Source of the DNA: Shewanella sp. 1CM18E
GTDB taxonomy: Bacteria; Pseudomonadota; Gammaproteobacteria; Enterobacterales; Shewanellaceae
Direction of reading: 5' to 3'
NCBI RefSeq assembly: GCF_023161665.1
Contig: NZ_JALNTW010000005.1
Span: 62,001 to 126,000 of the forward strand
DNA: 64,000 bases
Numbering within the stretch: the stretch's first letter is position 1; the number at the start of each line of letters is the position of its first letter. The position numbers and the translations under genes are program-made. Below, piece after piece: positions 54,768 through 64,000 of this stretch. Under the pieces are notes generated by a model. That model was not told the origin of the DNA, made no database searches, and saw only the letters and a list, made by a program, of their open reading frames with translations.

Positions 54768-55851
54768 TCTATATTGCCGTATTCAGCAAGCCAAACCGAT
54801 TAAGCTTGATGCCGAATTTATCTGTAAAGCCGGTGAAGTATTAGCGGTTGTTGGTCCATCAGGTGGTGGTAAGTCAACTTTACTGCGGATGATTGCCGGT
54901 TTATCTCAGCCTGAAAGTGGTGAGATCCGCTATGGTGACAAGCCTTGGTTTAACGCTGATGATAAAGTTCAGTTGTCGCCACAGCAGCGTCACTTAGGTT
55001 ATGTGCCGCAGCATTTTGGTCTATTCCCGAATCTAACCGCACTGGAAAACGTGGTTGCCGCGTTAGATCATATTCCTAAAGCTGAGCGCGAAGCGCGCGC
55101 CAAAGATTGGCTTGAGCGGGTTAACTTACATGGTCTGCCTGACAGGTTGCCAGCACAGTTATCGGGTGGTCAGCGTCAACGGGTTGCATTGGCAAGAGCA
55201 CTGGCACGTGAGCCATCGGTCTTACTGCTTGATGAACCGTTTTCTGCGGTGGATAGAGAAACCCGTGAGCGTTTATATCTGGAGCTTGCGAGACTAAAAG
55301 AGCAGTTAGCCATTCCGGTTATTATGGTGACTCATGACTTGAATGAGGCTTTATTGCTTGCTGATAGCATGATTTTAATCAGCCAAGGCAAGATGCTACA
55401 GCAAGGACGTCCGCGTGAAGTGCTGACTCGTCCACGTGATGAAGCTGTAGCTAAGCAAATGGGCCTACGTAATATTTTTGATGCTGAAGTGATTGCGCAA
55501 GAAGAAGAGCGGCAGATCACTTGGCTTAAGTTTGGTGAGCACCTTATTGCTAGCACCTATTTTGATAGTTTAGATATCGGCACTAAAGTGCGCTGGGTTA
55601 TTCCAAACCAAGGCGTACGCTTTAACTCAATTAAAAAAGGCCGCTTGTGCCGCAGTTTTAATAAGCTGGATATTACTGTTGATTCAATGCTAGTGATGGG
55701 CGAAAGCGTAAGAGTATTAGCCAGCGTGGTTGGCGTTGAGCATAAGATCCATGCTGAAGTGCCACTGCATCTAGCGCAGCAGCTAGAATTAGCAGTAGGA
55801 ACAGAGACCACAGTGGCATTGAAATCTGAATTGATCCATATTTTAGATTAG
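54748..55851 (+). CDS. modC: Molybdate ABC transporter ATP-binding protein
   Basis: 367 residues from ATG 54748, with GGAGG 8 nt before, inside the end of modB. Walker A GPSGGGKST (about 36-44), Q-loop, signature LSGGQRQR, Walker B LLLDEPF and the H-loop VTHD are visible in the first 230 residues. The remaining C-terminus (about 235-367) is a MOP/TOBE regulatory domain as in E. coli ModC. Inner-membrane peripheral. Confidence 0.95.
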   Translation: MSQTVADLYCRIQQAKPIKLDAEFICKAGEVLAVVGPSGGGKSTLLRMIAGLSQPESGEIRYGDKPWFNADDKVQLSPQQRHLGYVPQHFGLFPNLTALENVVAALDHIPKAEREARAKDWLERVNLHGLPDRLPAQLSGGQRQRVALARALAREPSVLLLDEPFSAVDRETRERLYLELARLKEQLAIPVIMVTHDLNEALLLADSMILISQGKMLQQGRPREVLTRPRDEAVAKQMGLRNIFDAEVIAQEEERQITWLKFGEHLIASTYFDSLDIGTKVRWVIPNQGVRFNSIKKGRLCRSFNKLDITVDSMLVMGESVRVLASVVGVEHKIHAEVPLHLAQQLELAVGTETTVALKSELIHILD

Positions 55852-56019
55852 CAGCACAGAAGCTTGGGCTAATATCTATAGATAGCAGTATATATAAGCG
55901 AATGTGGCTAGCTTAATTCGCTTACCCTTTCTTATGATCAAAGTTTAATCTTTGCTCCATCTAGATATTACATAGCATCTCCTACAATGGACTCCTATAT
56001 TAGAGAGGAGTTTTATTGT

Positions 56020-56370
56020 ATGTCTAAAAAGTTAACTGGTTTATTGATCTTGTCTGCGGTATTAACGCTGCCTGCTATGGCTGCATATAATGGCCCAGGC
56101 CCTGCAAGTCATGTGAAAACTGCTGCTGAAGCGGCAAAAGCCCAAGATGACACCCCAGTTGAATTAACTGGCTATTTAGTACAAAGCTTAGGTGATGAAA
56201 AGTACCTTTTCCGTGATGAAAGCGGCGACGTTGAAGTTGAGATTGATAACGCACTATGGCGCGATATTGAAGTTTCTGCAGATTCAAAAGTTAAACTTGT
56301 TGGTGAAGTAGACGATGAGTGGCAAGGTATTGAAATAGAAATTGACAGCATGCGTATAATTTCTGAATAA
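56020..56370 (+). CDS. YgiW/YdeI-family OB-fold periplasmic protein
   Basis: 116 residues from ATG 56020, with GAGGAG upstream; the open frame begins at 55987. Signal peptide (cleavage after AMA), then a BOF/OB-fold domain: PVELTGYLVQSLGDEKYLFRDESGDVEVEIDNALW and VKLVGEVDDEW. Homologs YgiW (VisP) and YdeI are periplasmic stress-tolerance proteins. In enterobacteria ygiW precedes qseBC; here the order ygiW-like, PepSY, response regulator, kinase is similar. Confidence 0.87.
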   Translation: MSKKLTGLLILSAVLTLPAMAAYNGPGPASHVKTAAEAAKAQDDTPVELTGYLVQSLGDEKYLFRDESGDVEVEIDNALWRDIEVSADSKVKLVGEVDDEWQGIEIEIDSMRIISE

Positions 56371-56413
56371 TCCTTTATTTAAAGTGGTTTAGCGTTTTAT
56401 TTTCGGAGGAGCC

Positions 56414-56935
56414 ATGGCTCGCTGGCTAATTGGTTTATTGTTAGTTTCTGGTAGCTCGTTTGCGGGGCAAGGCCTATATTCATACCTTGCTACTGGCAAC
56501 TATCCAATGCCAGTAGAGATGATGTTGCAGCTTGAATCTAAGTACCAAGGGGTGATCTCTGAATTTGAAGCGGAAATCGAAGATGGCGAATTAGTTTACG
56601 AATTCAAAATGATCGATCCGCAAGCTAACACCATCACTGAATATGAATACAGAGCGATCGATGGCAGCTTAATCGAACGTGAAGTCGCTCGTCTTAAAAA
56701 AGACGATAACGACGAGCTAGCCGGTGTGTTAATGCTGCAAAAAAATGGGGTATCCTTGTCGGATATGCTGACACTGGTTAACCAAGAAACTGATGGCCAT
56801 ATCGTCAAAGCGGAAGTCGATAACGATTTAGGGATCAGCTATATCGAGCTAGAGCTCTTAGATATTGATGGTAAGCGTAAGCTGGCTTTTGATATCGAAA
56901 ACAAACAATTACTACCACTGCTCAAATGGGATTAA
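56414..56935 (+). CDS. PepSY-domain periplasmic protein
   Basis: 173 residues. Signal peptide (about 1-18) followed by two PepSY-like units, each with an E-x-x-x-G/Y-V-I/V-x-E-x-E pattern: LQLESKYQGVISEFEAEIEDGELVYEFKMID and VNQETDGHIVKAEVDNDLGISYIELELLD. PepSY domains inhibit or sense peptidases or signal proteins. The gene is 3 bp before the response regulator; it may modulate the kinase. Start ATG 56414 follows CGGAGGAG. Confidence 0.83.
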   Translation: MARWLIGLLLVSGSSFAGQGLYSYLATGNYPMPVEMMLQLESKYQGVISEFEAEIEDGELVYEFKMIDPQANTITEYEYRAIDGSLIEREVARLKKDDNDELAGVLMLQKNGVSLSDMLTLVNQETDGHIVKAEVDNDLGISYIELELLDIDGKRKLAFDIENKQLLPLLKWD

Positions 56936-56938
56936 AAC

Positions 56939-57616
56939 ATGAAAATACTCATGGTTGAAGATGACGCGACTACCATCGAATATGTCGTAAAAGGATTTGT
57001 TGAGCAAGGGCACAATATTGAAACGGCAACCGATGGCCATCAAGGGCTATTGCTTGCGACCAGTATGAAGTACGACTTGATCATATTGGATCGTATGTTG
57101 CCACAGCTCGATGGGCTGAAATTACTTGCTGCGCTGCGTGCAACTGGTAGCCAAACGCCGGTATTGATTTTATCGGCGCTAAGCCACGTAGACGAGCGAG
57201 TGAAAGGCTTGCGCGCGGGTGGCGATGACTACATGACTAAGCCATTTGCTTTCTCTGAGCTGCTTGTACGCGCTGAAAAGCTGATGCAGCGCGGTGAGTC
57301 ACAACCAACCATTACCGATCTTAATGTTGGGCCGTTAACCATTGAGCTGTTAACTCGTAAAGTCACGCTAGATGGACAAGAGATCTTATTGCAACCAAAA
57401 GAGTTTCAGTTGCTTAAGTACTTAATGGAACACGTTAACCAAGTGATTAGTCGTACATTGTTGTTTGAAGCAGTGTGGGATTACCATTTCGATCCTCGTA
57501 CCAATGTTATTGACGTACACATAGCTAAGCTTAGACGTAAGTTTGAAGAGCTTGGTCATGGTGAATTAATCGAAACCGTACGAGGTGCTGGATATCGGTT
57601 ACGCCAAGGGCATTAA
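56939..57616 (+). CDS. OmpR-family response regulator
   Basis: 225 residues. Receiver domain with acidic pocket VEDD (about 7-10), phosphorylation Asp about 51 in IILDRMLPQLDG, and conserved Lys in DDYMTKPF. The C-terminal winged helix has QPKEFQLLKYLMEHVNQVISRTLLFEAVWDYHFDPRTNVIDVHIAKLRRKFEE. It controls transcription after phosphorylation by the next-gene kinase. The gene overlaps that kinase by 32 bp. Confidence 0.93.
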   Translation: MKILMVEDDATTIEYVVKGFVEQGHNIETATDGHQGLLLATSMKYDLIILDRMLPQLDGLKLLAALRATGSQTPVLILSALSHVDERVKGLRAGGDDYMTKPFAFSELLVRAEKLMQRGESQPTITDLNVGPLTIELLTRKVTLDGQEILLQPKEFQLLKYLMEHVNQVISRTLLFEAVWDYHFDPRTNVIDVHIAKLRRKFEELGHGELIETVRGAGYRLRQGH

Positions 57617-58922
57617 GCCCTATCAGAGTAGTGCCTGGCGCATTACCATTATTTTCTCAGCCCTAGTAACCGTCATTATTGGCACCTTGTTACTGGGGAT
57701 GTATCGTCAGCTGATCAACGAACAAGAGTATCAGCTGGACTTGCATCTAGACGCTGAAATGACCCGCTACCAACAAATGGCGCTGACCCTTGATAGACGC
57801 AGTTTTGCGACTCAGGTGAAAAGTGCTGACCCTATGGTGGCGTTAATTGTTTGGCGTAACTCCCTCGATTTAGTCGGCTCACTGAGCATGATCCCTAAAG
57901 ATATGCCTATGCTACCGGAGAAACGTGAGTTTCCGGTATTTACTGGCGGGCCTGAAAAGCTACATATCTTAACTGGCGGCATGGTGATGACCCGTTACGG
58001 GCCAATGCTAATTGCTACCCGAGTCGATCAGCTCGGTACCTTAATCGATAAATTTACCAATGCTGCGATTACGGCATTGATGCTTACTGTAGTGTTAACG
58101 CTGGCGCTGGGTTACTTGTTTTCTAAAGCAATTTTACGCCGCTTAGTGCAGTATAACCGCTTAAGTAAGAAAATCGAACAAGGCCAGTATTCTACCCGTT
58201 TGCCTGTCAGTTGGCGTCAAGACGAGTTTGATATGCTGGCAAAGCAGTTTAACGGTGTGCTTGATGCACTCGAGCAAAATTTAGCTGCGGTGCGCGGCGT
58301 TACTGACAATATTGCCCATGATTTACGTACGCCGCTATCGCATTTGCGCATAGGGCTAGAGCAATTGCCGAGTAAGCCTAAAGAGGAGCTTAGCGAAAGC
58401 TGCGCCATCATTACTGAAGAGCTAGATCATTGCCTCGCAACATTTGATGCCATGTTGTCGCTAACTCGTATTGAGGAAGGCCAGCAAACCCTTGAGCTGC
58501 AAGATGTTAGCCTAGTGGCGATTAGCCAAGATCTGTTTGAAATGGCTGAGGCTATGGCTGAATTTAACGGTCAATCATTAACGCTTACAACGGGTGAAGA
58601 GTTCCAAGTCAGTGGCGATAAATATCTGTTATTCCAAGCACTGTTTAATTTAGTCGATAATGCGATTAAATATTCAGGCGAGGGCGCGGAGATCCGTATT
58701 TCGCAAAACCGTAACGTGATTTCTATTCAAGATAATGGCCCCGGGATCCCTGAATCATCGCGGGAAAAAGTGTTCGAGCGTTTGGTTAGACTCGATCCAA
58801 GCCGACACCACAAAGGTACAGGTTTAGGTTTGTCGATGGTGAAAGCGATTCTGTCGCGGCATAATGCTAAAATAGCCCTTAGCAGTAGTTACCCTGGGCT
58901 AAGAGTGACCATCACGTTTTAG
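57585..58922 (+). CDS. Sensor histidine kinase, QseC-like
   Basis: 445 residues from GTG 57585, the only start upstream of the first membrane helix; it overlaps the response regulator by 32 bp. Helix 1 (about 18-42), a short periplasmic sensor of about 120 residues, helix 2 (about 158-180), HAMP, H-box NIAHDLRTPLSHL (His about 245), N-box NLVDNAIKYS, G1 DNGPGIP and G2 GTGLGLSMVKAI. Signal unknown. Neighbouring YgiW-like and PepSY proteins suggest envelope stress or metal sensing. Confidence 0.92.
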   Translation: MLDIGYAKGIKPYQSSAWRITIIFSALVTVIIGTLLLGMYRQLINEQEYQLDLHLDAEMTRYQQMALTLDRRSFATQVKSADPMVALIVWRNSLDLVGSLSMIPKDMPMLPEKREFPVFTGGPEKLHILTGGMVMTRYGPMLIATRVDQLGTLIDKFTNAAITALMLTVVLTLALGYLFSKAILRRLVQYNRLSKKIEQGQYSTRLPVSWRQDEFDMLAKQFNGVLDALEQNLAAVRGVTDNIAHDLRTPLSHLRIGLEQLPSKPKEELSESCAIITEELDHCLATFDAMLSLTRIEEGQQTLELQDVSLVAISQDLFEMAEAMAEFNGQSLTLTTGEEFQVSGDKYLLFQALFNLVDNAIKYSGEGAEIRISQNRNVISIQDNGPGIPESSREKVFERLVRLDPSRHHKGTGLGLSMVKAILSRHNAKIALSSSYPGLRVTITF

Positions 58923-58967
58923 CCTCAAATTCAGCACTTAAGCCGACCCCGTTAATTTAGGATCCCA

Positions 58968-59648
58968 ATGTACCAAGTCATTGCCGATGAACGCGATTTT
59001 ATCGTGATAAATAAAGCCGCCGACGTTCACTTTCATAGCCAAGATGGCACTGCTGGTGTGGTGGCACAGGCTGAGTCCGATTTAGGCATTAAGCTATATT
59101 CGGTGCATCGACTCGATACATTAACCTCCGGGTTAATTATCTTGGCTAAATCAAGCCAAGCCGCTGCAGAGTTTACTCGCATGTTTTCGGCCCATACAGT
59201 GCAGAAGTATTATTTGGCACTAGCCAAAGGCAAACCTAAAAAGAAGCAAGGCTGGGTGATTGGCGATATGGCAAAATCGCGCCGCAGCATGCATAAGCTA
59301 TTACGTACGACTGAAAACCCAGCGATTACTCAGTTCTTCTCGCACTCGGTCGGAGAAGGTGAGCGTTTATATTTACTCAAGCCTCACAGCGGTAAGACTC
59401 ATCAGCTACGAGTAGCGCTAGCCAGCATTGGAACGCCAATTTTAGGTGATACCTTATATGGCGGCGCAGCCGCTGACAGGGGGTATTTGCATGCCTATAG
59501 TTTGTACTTTGACTACCTAGATCAAATTTATGGCTATACCGTGGCACCTAATTCAGGTGAGATATTTGCCCTGCCAGAAGTGGCTGCACAGCTGAGCGTA
59601 TGGCACCAGCCCAATGCGCTAACTTGGCCAAGCCTCAAGAAAAGTTAG
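58968..59648 (+). CDS. RluA-family RNA pseudouridine synthase (TIGR01621 type)
   Basis: 226 residues, shorter than RluA-D. The catalytic motif is HRLDTLTSGLIILAKS (Asp nucleophile in HRLDT), with KPHSGKTHQLRVALASIGTPILGDTLYGG near residue 145-175. No S4 domain. The target RNA site is not known for this subfamily. ATG 58968 was chosen; a weak GGATCC-type upstream. Confidence 0.87.
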   Translation: MYQVIADERDFIVINKAADVHFHSQDGTAGVVAQAESDLGIKLYSVHRLDTLTSGLIILAKSSQAAAEFTRMFSAHTVQKYYLALAKGKPKKKQGWVIGDMAKSRRSMHKLLRTTENPAITQFFSHSVGEGERLYLLKPHSGKTHQLRVALASIGTPILGDTLYGGAAADRGYLHAYSLYFDYLDQIYGYTVAPNSGEIFALPEVAAQLSVWHQPNALTWPSLKKS

Positions 59649-59790
59649 TCCGTCTCCACAAATAGACAGAATGTTTAGTCGATGTACTATAAGGCTTATG
59701 TAGAAGTTAAAATCGACGACTATATCCATTGTAAATCTGCTTTTTCATTCACAAATCCGCCTATAACGAGTAGGATATAGCCCTTAAAAA

Positions 59791-59805
59791 GCCCTGTAAC
59801 AGGGC
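59791..59805. other. Small hairpin before coaD
   Basis: GCCCTG-taa-CAGGGC forms a 6-bp stem 45 bp before coaD. No T run follows; role unknown. Confidence 0.4.
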
Positions 59806-59816
59806 GCTGAGTTTAG

Positions 59817-60329
<513 letters not shown>

Positions 60330-60335
60330 TTATCT

Positions 60336-61835
60336 ATGTTGAAGCGTATTCAAAGCAAAACCTTTAAGTGTTTATCAGTCCTTTCAGTAGCATGCTCAAG
60401 CCTAGCAACTGCAGCGCCTTGGGTTGATACCTCTGATATTTACTTAAGAGCCGATATCCAAGCGTTAGCAGATGCAGGGGTTATCACAGTACCAGTAAAT
60501 ACTTACCCTTTAATGTGGTCAGGTATTGGCGCTGATTTAGCAAAGGCAGAGCCATCACAGCTAAGTCCTGCTTTGATTGAAGCTTTTTCACGGGTTAATT
60601 ATTACTACCGTAATGCGGTCGATAATCGCGGTAATGTTAGCGTAAAACTCGCAGCTGGCAGTGATGCCGCGCGCTTTCAACACTTTGGTTCAGATTATCG
60701 AGAACAAGGCGAAGCTAGCGCATCTTATGAATACTTAGGTGAGCGCTTTGCTTATAAAGTTTCTGCATCGGCCAATTACGATCCAGAAGATGATGAAGAG
60801 TTTCGTTTTGATGACTCTTATCTAGCAATGGCGCTAGGTAACTGGATGTTTACCTTTGGCGCTATTGAGCAATGGTGGGGGCCAAGCTTTGACTCATCAT
60901 TACATAAATCGAATAACGCGCGTCCAATGCCATCGTTAATGCTTAGCCGTAATAACGCCGCAGCCTTTGAAACGCCTTGGTTATCTTGGCTAGGTCCGTG
61001 GACGTTTACCGCTGGGGTAAGCATGTTTGAAGAGGAGCGTTATGCTCCCAATGCGCTATTGTGGAATTTTCGCGGCTCAATTCGTCCGTTTGAACAATTA
61101 GAAATGGGCGTATCTTGGACCACGCAGTTTTGCGGTGATGGCCAAGAATGTAGTTGGGATAGCGCATTTAAGTCGATTACGGGGCAAAAAGATTGCCGTG
61201 CAGACAATTCAGATGAAGTGGGCTGTTCTAATTATGGTAATCAGATAGCGGGTTACGATATTCGTTTTAGCGACACTTGGTATGATGTGCCGTTCGGCGT
61301 GTATTACCAAAGAACCTGTGAAGACTCGAACGGCTCTGCACCTTGGGACATCGCAGATTGCGGCAAGTTATTTGGTGCCGATACACGTTTTAACTTTGAC
61401 GGCCAGCAATATAAGTTGTTCCTCGAGTACACAGATACCATGGTGTTCTGTGGCGAAGACGAAAACGCTTTCAACTGTTTCTATGAGCACTCAACTTATA
61501 AAAGCGGTTCACGTTACTATGGCCGTGCATTAGGTAGCACCTATGACAGCGATGCTAATGTGTATGTATTGGGGTTAATTGGCCAGTTCGCCAATAGCAA
61601 AGGCTTTACCTCACTACTGCGTTATGCGCAGTTAAATAAAGATGGTAAGAGCCCGACTCATGGCTGGGCACCGCAACCGCTAAAAGAGGACTTGTTGATG
61701 CTAGAGCTTAGCTACCGGATGCCAATTTGGTACGGCATGATGAGCGTTGGCGGCACGGTATCTCAGTCGGAATTTGAGGTGCAAGACAATGATACCAATG
61801 CTACGGTATTTGGTACGTACGAATATAAGTTTTAA
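60336..61835 (+). CDS. Wzi-like outer-membrane protein (capsule assembly family)
   Basis: 499 residues with a signal peptide (about 1-27, after ATA). An N-terminal helical segment PWVDTSDIYLRADIQALADAGVI precedes a long beta-barrel with alternating aromatic strands, as in Wzi, which anchors capsule at the outer membrane. FTFGAIEQWWGPSFDSSLHKSNNARPMPSL is a recognisable family block. Six to eight Cys in loops (for example CGDGQECSWD, DCRADNSDEVGC) look like disulfides. No capsule genes adjoin it. Ends YEYKF, an aromatic barrel signature. Confidence 0.85.
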   Translation: MLKRIQSKTFKCLSVLSVACSSLATAAPWVDTSDIYLRADIQALADAGVITVPVNTYPLMWSGIGADLAKAEPSQLSPALIEAFSRVNYYYRNAVDNRGNVSVKLAAGSDAARFQHFGSDYREQGEASASYEYLGERFAYKVSASANYDPEDDEEFRFDDSYLAMALGNWMFTFGAIEQWWGPSFDSSLHKSNNARPMPSLMLSRNNAAAFETPWLSWLGPWTFTAGVSMFEEERYAPNALLWNFRGSIRPFEQLEMGVSWTTQFCGDGQECSWDSAFKSITGQKDCRADNSDEVGCSNYGNQIAGYDIRFSDTWYDVPFGVYYQRTCEDSNGSAPWDIADCGKLFGADTRFNFDGQQYKLFLEYTDTMVFCGEDENAFNCFYEHSTYKSGSRYYGRALGSTYDSDANVYVLGLIGQFANSKGFTSLLRYAQLNKDGKSPTHGWAPQPLKEDLLMLELSYRMPIWYGMMSVGGTVSQSEFEVQDNDTNATVFGTYEYKF

Positions 61836-61851
61836 CTCGCTTTAACGATAA

Positions 61852-61881
61852 AAAAAGCCAACGTTGATACGTTGGCTTTTT
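61852..61881 (+). terminator. Intrinsic terminator after the Wzi-like gene
   Basis: A 13-bp stem (61852-61864 with 61869-61881) around TGAT, ending in a T run. Confidence 0.9.
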
Positions 61882-61947
61882 TGCTGCTACAGAATGCTAT
61901 AAAGACTTGGGCAGCTTAGATATTTAAACAATTATTGCGGATTAGAT

Positions 61948-62613
61948 ATGCAGCGTTTTGGCAAAATATTATTAATTATTACCGTGGTTTCGCTGGCTAT
62001 CTACGTGTTTAAGCAGGGCATTTTTAGTTCATTTACTGATACTAATTGGCTGGCAGATTACTTAGCTGAACAGGGCAATAAAGGCCTGCTGGTGTTGTTT
62101 TTAGTTGGCGCAGCGTATACCAGTGTTGGTGGCCCAAGGCAGTTTATGGCATTTGCCTTTGGCTTTGCGCTGGGCGGTATAAAAGGCGCGTTAATCGGGA
62201 GTTTGTCTGCGTTACTAGGCTGTGTAATCACCTTTTACTTTGCTCGATTTGTTTTTAGAGATAGCTTAAAAAAACGCTTTCAATCTAAGCTCACGAGTTT
62301 AGAAAACTTGATTGTGCATCGTACGATTTTAAAGATGATTATGATCCGCATCTTGCCATTGAGCAGTAACTTTTTGACTAACCTAGCAGCGGGTTCAACT
62401 CATATTAGTGCTTGGCGCTTTTTCATTGGCAGTGGTATTGGCTTTATTCCGCAAATGATGGTGTTTAGCTTTGCGGGAGCAGGGCTGGGGTTGTCGGATA
62501 ATACGAGTTTGCTGATTAGCGGCGGGTTATTTGTCTGCGCCTCAATTATCGCATTTTACCTATACAAAACCCGCTTAAGAGAGCAGATAAGCGAGATTAT
62601 TGAAGAAAAGTAA
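61948..62613 (+). CDS. TVP38/TMEM64-family (VTT/DedA-like) membrane protein
   Basis: 221 residues with about six hydrophobic segments. The family motif is GGPRQFMAFAFGFALGGIKGALIGSLSALLGCVITFYFARF (about 52-95), then RILPLSSNFLTNLAAGSTHISAWRFFIGSGIGFIPQM. VTT-domain proteins act in lipid scrambling or membrane homeostasis; role here unknown. The C-terminus is basic and charged. Convergent with mutM. Confidence 0.85.
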   Translation: MQRFGKILLIITVVSLAIYVFKQGIFSSFTDTNWLADYLAEQGNKGLLVLFLVGAAYTSVGGPRQFMAFAFGFALGGIKGALIGSLSALLGCVITFYFARFVFRDSLKKRFQSKLTSLENLIVHRTILKMIMIRILPLSSNFLTNLAAGSTHISAWRFFIGSGIGFIPQMMVFSFAGAGLGLSDNTSLLISGGLFVCASIIAFYLYKTRLREQISEIIEEK

Positions 62614-62650
62614 TCTCGCCAACTCAGTATTGTTGATATGTGCTTGCCAG

Positions 62651-63466
62651 CTATCTTGGCTGGCACAAACTACAAAATACCGTTGCCCGTTGGCCAAGTT
62701 TGATTTCACTAAGTAGATGGCCGCACTGAGTACAGGTTTCACCACCGCGACCATATACATGCAGCTTCTGCGCAAAATAACCTGGCTTACCATCGGCATT
62801 GGTAAAATCTTTAAGCGTAGTGCCGCCTTGTTTGATTGCGCCAGCAAGGATCTGCTTCACTTCAGCGACTAAAATCTCAATCCGTTCGGCATCGACTTTA
62901 CCCGCTTCTGCTTGCGGATGAATCCCTGCAGCAAATAGGGCTTCGTTAGCGTAAATATTGCCGACACCCACGACGATATGATTGTCCATTAAACACAGCT
63001 TGATGGCCTTTTTCTTATTAGCCAAGCTCTGTAATAGGTAAGGGGCATTAAAGGCATCTGTCAGCGGCTCAGGGCCTAATTTGGCTAATAACGGGTGTGC
63101 TTGCTCTGGTAGTTCACACCATAACCAAGCACCAAAGCGTCTTGGGTCGTTGTAGCGTAGTGCTTTACCGCTAGCGAGCACTAAATCGATATGGTCGTGT
63201 TTTTCAACTGGGGTTGAGGCAGGCAAAATGCGTAAGCTGCCTGACATGCCCAAATGCACGATAGTCGTACCCGCATCTGTATCAATCAGCAAGTATTTAG
63301 CACGGCGACGCACATTACGTATGGTTTGGCCAATAATCTGCTTCGCAATCTCTGGTACCGGCCAGCGCAGTGACGGATTACGGACGATTAAATCGGTGAC
63401 TTGGTTATCAATTAGGTAAGGTGATACACCTTGGCGAGTGACTTCAACTTCGGGGAGTTCCGGCAT
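62651..63466 (-). CDS. mutM: Formamidopyrimidine-DNA glycosylase
   Basis: 271 residues. Pro2-Glu3 catalytic N-terminus (MPELPEVEV), beta-clamp Lys region RAKYLLID, helix-two-turn-helix ([17 protein letters not shown]) and a C-terminal zinc finger CTQCGHLLS with CSLCQPR are all visible. It removes 8-oxoguanine and other oxidised bases and cuts at the site. A 7-bp inverted repeat (62645-62665) spans the stop codon. Divergent from nothing in the window; a short gap separates it from the truncated gene on its right. Confidence 0.97.
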   Translation of the reverse strand: MPELPEVEVTRQGVSPYLIDNQVTDLIVRNPSLRWPVPEIAKQIIGQTIRNVRRRAKYLLIDTDAGTTIVHLGMSGSLRILPASTPVEKHDHIDLVLASGKALRYNDPRRFGAWLWCELPEQAHPLLAKLGPEPLTDAFNAPYLLQSLANKKKAIKLCLMDNHIVVGVGNIYANEALFAAGIHPQAEAGKVDAERIEILVAEVKQILAGAIKQGGTTLKDFTNADGKPGYFAQKLHVYGRGGETCTQCGHLLSEIKLGQRATVFCSLCQPR

Positions 63467-63568
63467 TTATTCTCTCTCTTTTTCTTATTGCGTGTTTAGC
63501 ATAATGTGTCGCACCTGCTGCCGACAACAGCGATGTTCTAGAGTAACGAATACGCTTTTATTTGGGTA

Positions 63569-64000
63569 TTAGTTTACTTGGGCACGAATAATTGGCTTGA
63601 GTGCTTCGCGCAGGCTAGGTGGCACTTGATACCAGTTGCCAGCAGGGGATTTTAATAAGCCTTGTTGTTGAAACAACACCCATAGCTGAGCATCATTGAG
63701 ATCATCCACTTGGATCACCAGTTCAATTGCTTCTTCGGCGGTTTCAGGTTTTTCAGTGAGTGCTGAAATATGCACTTGTTGCCAAGCGTTAGCCCACTCT
63801 AAGCAGTTGAGCACTTCGCTGCTGCAACGCCAACCGGATTGGCGTTTCTGCAACCAGAACTCGCCGTATTGCAGTTGCGATAGTGGTGCGGCTTTATCAA
63901 ACAGAGCCTGAGTTTGCAGTGGTGTTCGTTGACTGTTCTTTTCGATAACAGTCAGCACGGAGATCATCAGCACTGAGGCGACGATGATGATGGTGTTCCA
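63569..64000 (-). CDS. Membrane-anchored protein, 5' end beyond window
   Basis: The open frame continues to the window's right edge. Upstream of a possible GTG at 63973, codons W-N-T-I-I-I-V-A-S stay in frame, extending a hydrophobic helix, so the gene must start beyond 64000. The visible 144 residues: one membrane helix, then a soluble domain (GEFWLQKRQSGWRCSSEVLNCLEWANAWQQ; later DDLNDAQLWVLFQQQGLLKSPAGNWYQVPPSLREAL). I do not recognise the family. On the same strand as and upstream of mutM. Confidence 0.65.
   Translation of the reverse strand, partial: WNTIIIVASVLMISVLTVIEKNSQRTPLQTQALFDKAAPLSQLQYGEFWLQKRQSGWRCSSEVLNCLEWANAWQQVHISALTEKPETAEEAIELVIQVDDLNDAQLWVLFQQQGLLKSPAGNWYQVPPSLREALKPIIRAQVN

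Noticed and set aside
62645-62665. Terminator between the TVP38-family gene and mutM
   Set aside because: A 7-bp inverted repeat overlaps the mutM stop codon but has no T run in either direction; mentioned only in the mutM entry.

Overview
This 64 kb window looks like chromosomal DNA of a facultatively anaerobic marine gammaproteobacterium, most likely Shewanella. That is an inference from protein character and from gene groupings I know from that genus: hutIC-UH; fdhD, then DUF3305, DUF3306, a ferredoxin-like protein, a TorD-like chaperone and tandem periplasmic formate dehydrogenases, then a HemN-like gene; and moa-mod. No rRNA, tRNA, insertion sequence, phage gene or CRISPR array was seen. 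Both ends cut through a gene.

Layout. 1-1020: MltC-type lytic transglycosylase, cut by the left edge. 1066-2180: a repeat-rich non-coding stretch with seven tiny 3-nt-loop hairpins in a row, then three head-to-tail copies of a 232-bp element whose predicted stems covary between copies. 2251-7678: histidine degradation (hutI divergent from hutC-hutU-hutH) with a perfect 14-bp HutC-type palindrome between the two arms. 8128-19921: mixed housekeeping and membrane genes (DUF3157, an outer-membrane barrel, a YbdG/MscM channel, LysE exporter, PlsC-like acyltransferase, NTF2-like proteins, TANGO2-like protein, a His-rich ZIP-like membrane protein, MarC/YhgN, ubiC, a FliL-like protein, rlmF) and several very small proteins, including a 33-residue membrane peptide.

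19929-41742 is the centrepiece, a 22 kb formate dehydrogenase region. It has a HTH plus ligand-binding regulator and fdhD on one strand. On the other are DUF3305, DUF3306, a multi-[4Fe-4S] protein, a TorD-like chaperone, then three complete fdhX-fdhA-fdhB-fdhC modules. Each module makes a tiny Tat-signal protein (FdhX), a cysteine-type (not selenocysteine) molybdopterin catalytic subunit, a four-cluster Fe-S subunit and a cytochrome b membrane subunit, and ends in a strong terminator. Modules 2 and 3 share long identical DNA runs set in more diverged sequence, and both have a conserved upstream block with an FNR/CRP-like half-site centred 41.5 bp from the predicted start.

42049-55851 contains a HemN-like radical SAM enzyme, a PfkB kinase, a MOSC protein, a chemotaxis receptor, ETF-quinone oxidoreductase, and a contiguous molybdenum supply set: moaABCDE behind a Moco-type riboswitch, then modABC. 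Molybdate uptake, cofactor synthesis, cofactor sulfuration (FdhD) and the consuming enzymes thus lie within about 36 kb. 56020-64000 carries a YgiW-like/PepSY/two-component operon, an RluA-like pseudouridine synthase, coaD, a Wzi-like outer-membrane protein, a TVP38-family protein, mutM and an edge-truncated membrane protein.

Function calls come from reading motifs and remembered family features; no database search was run.
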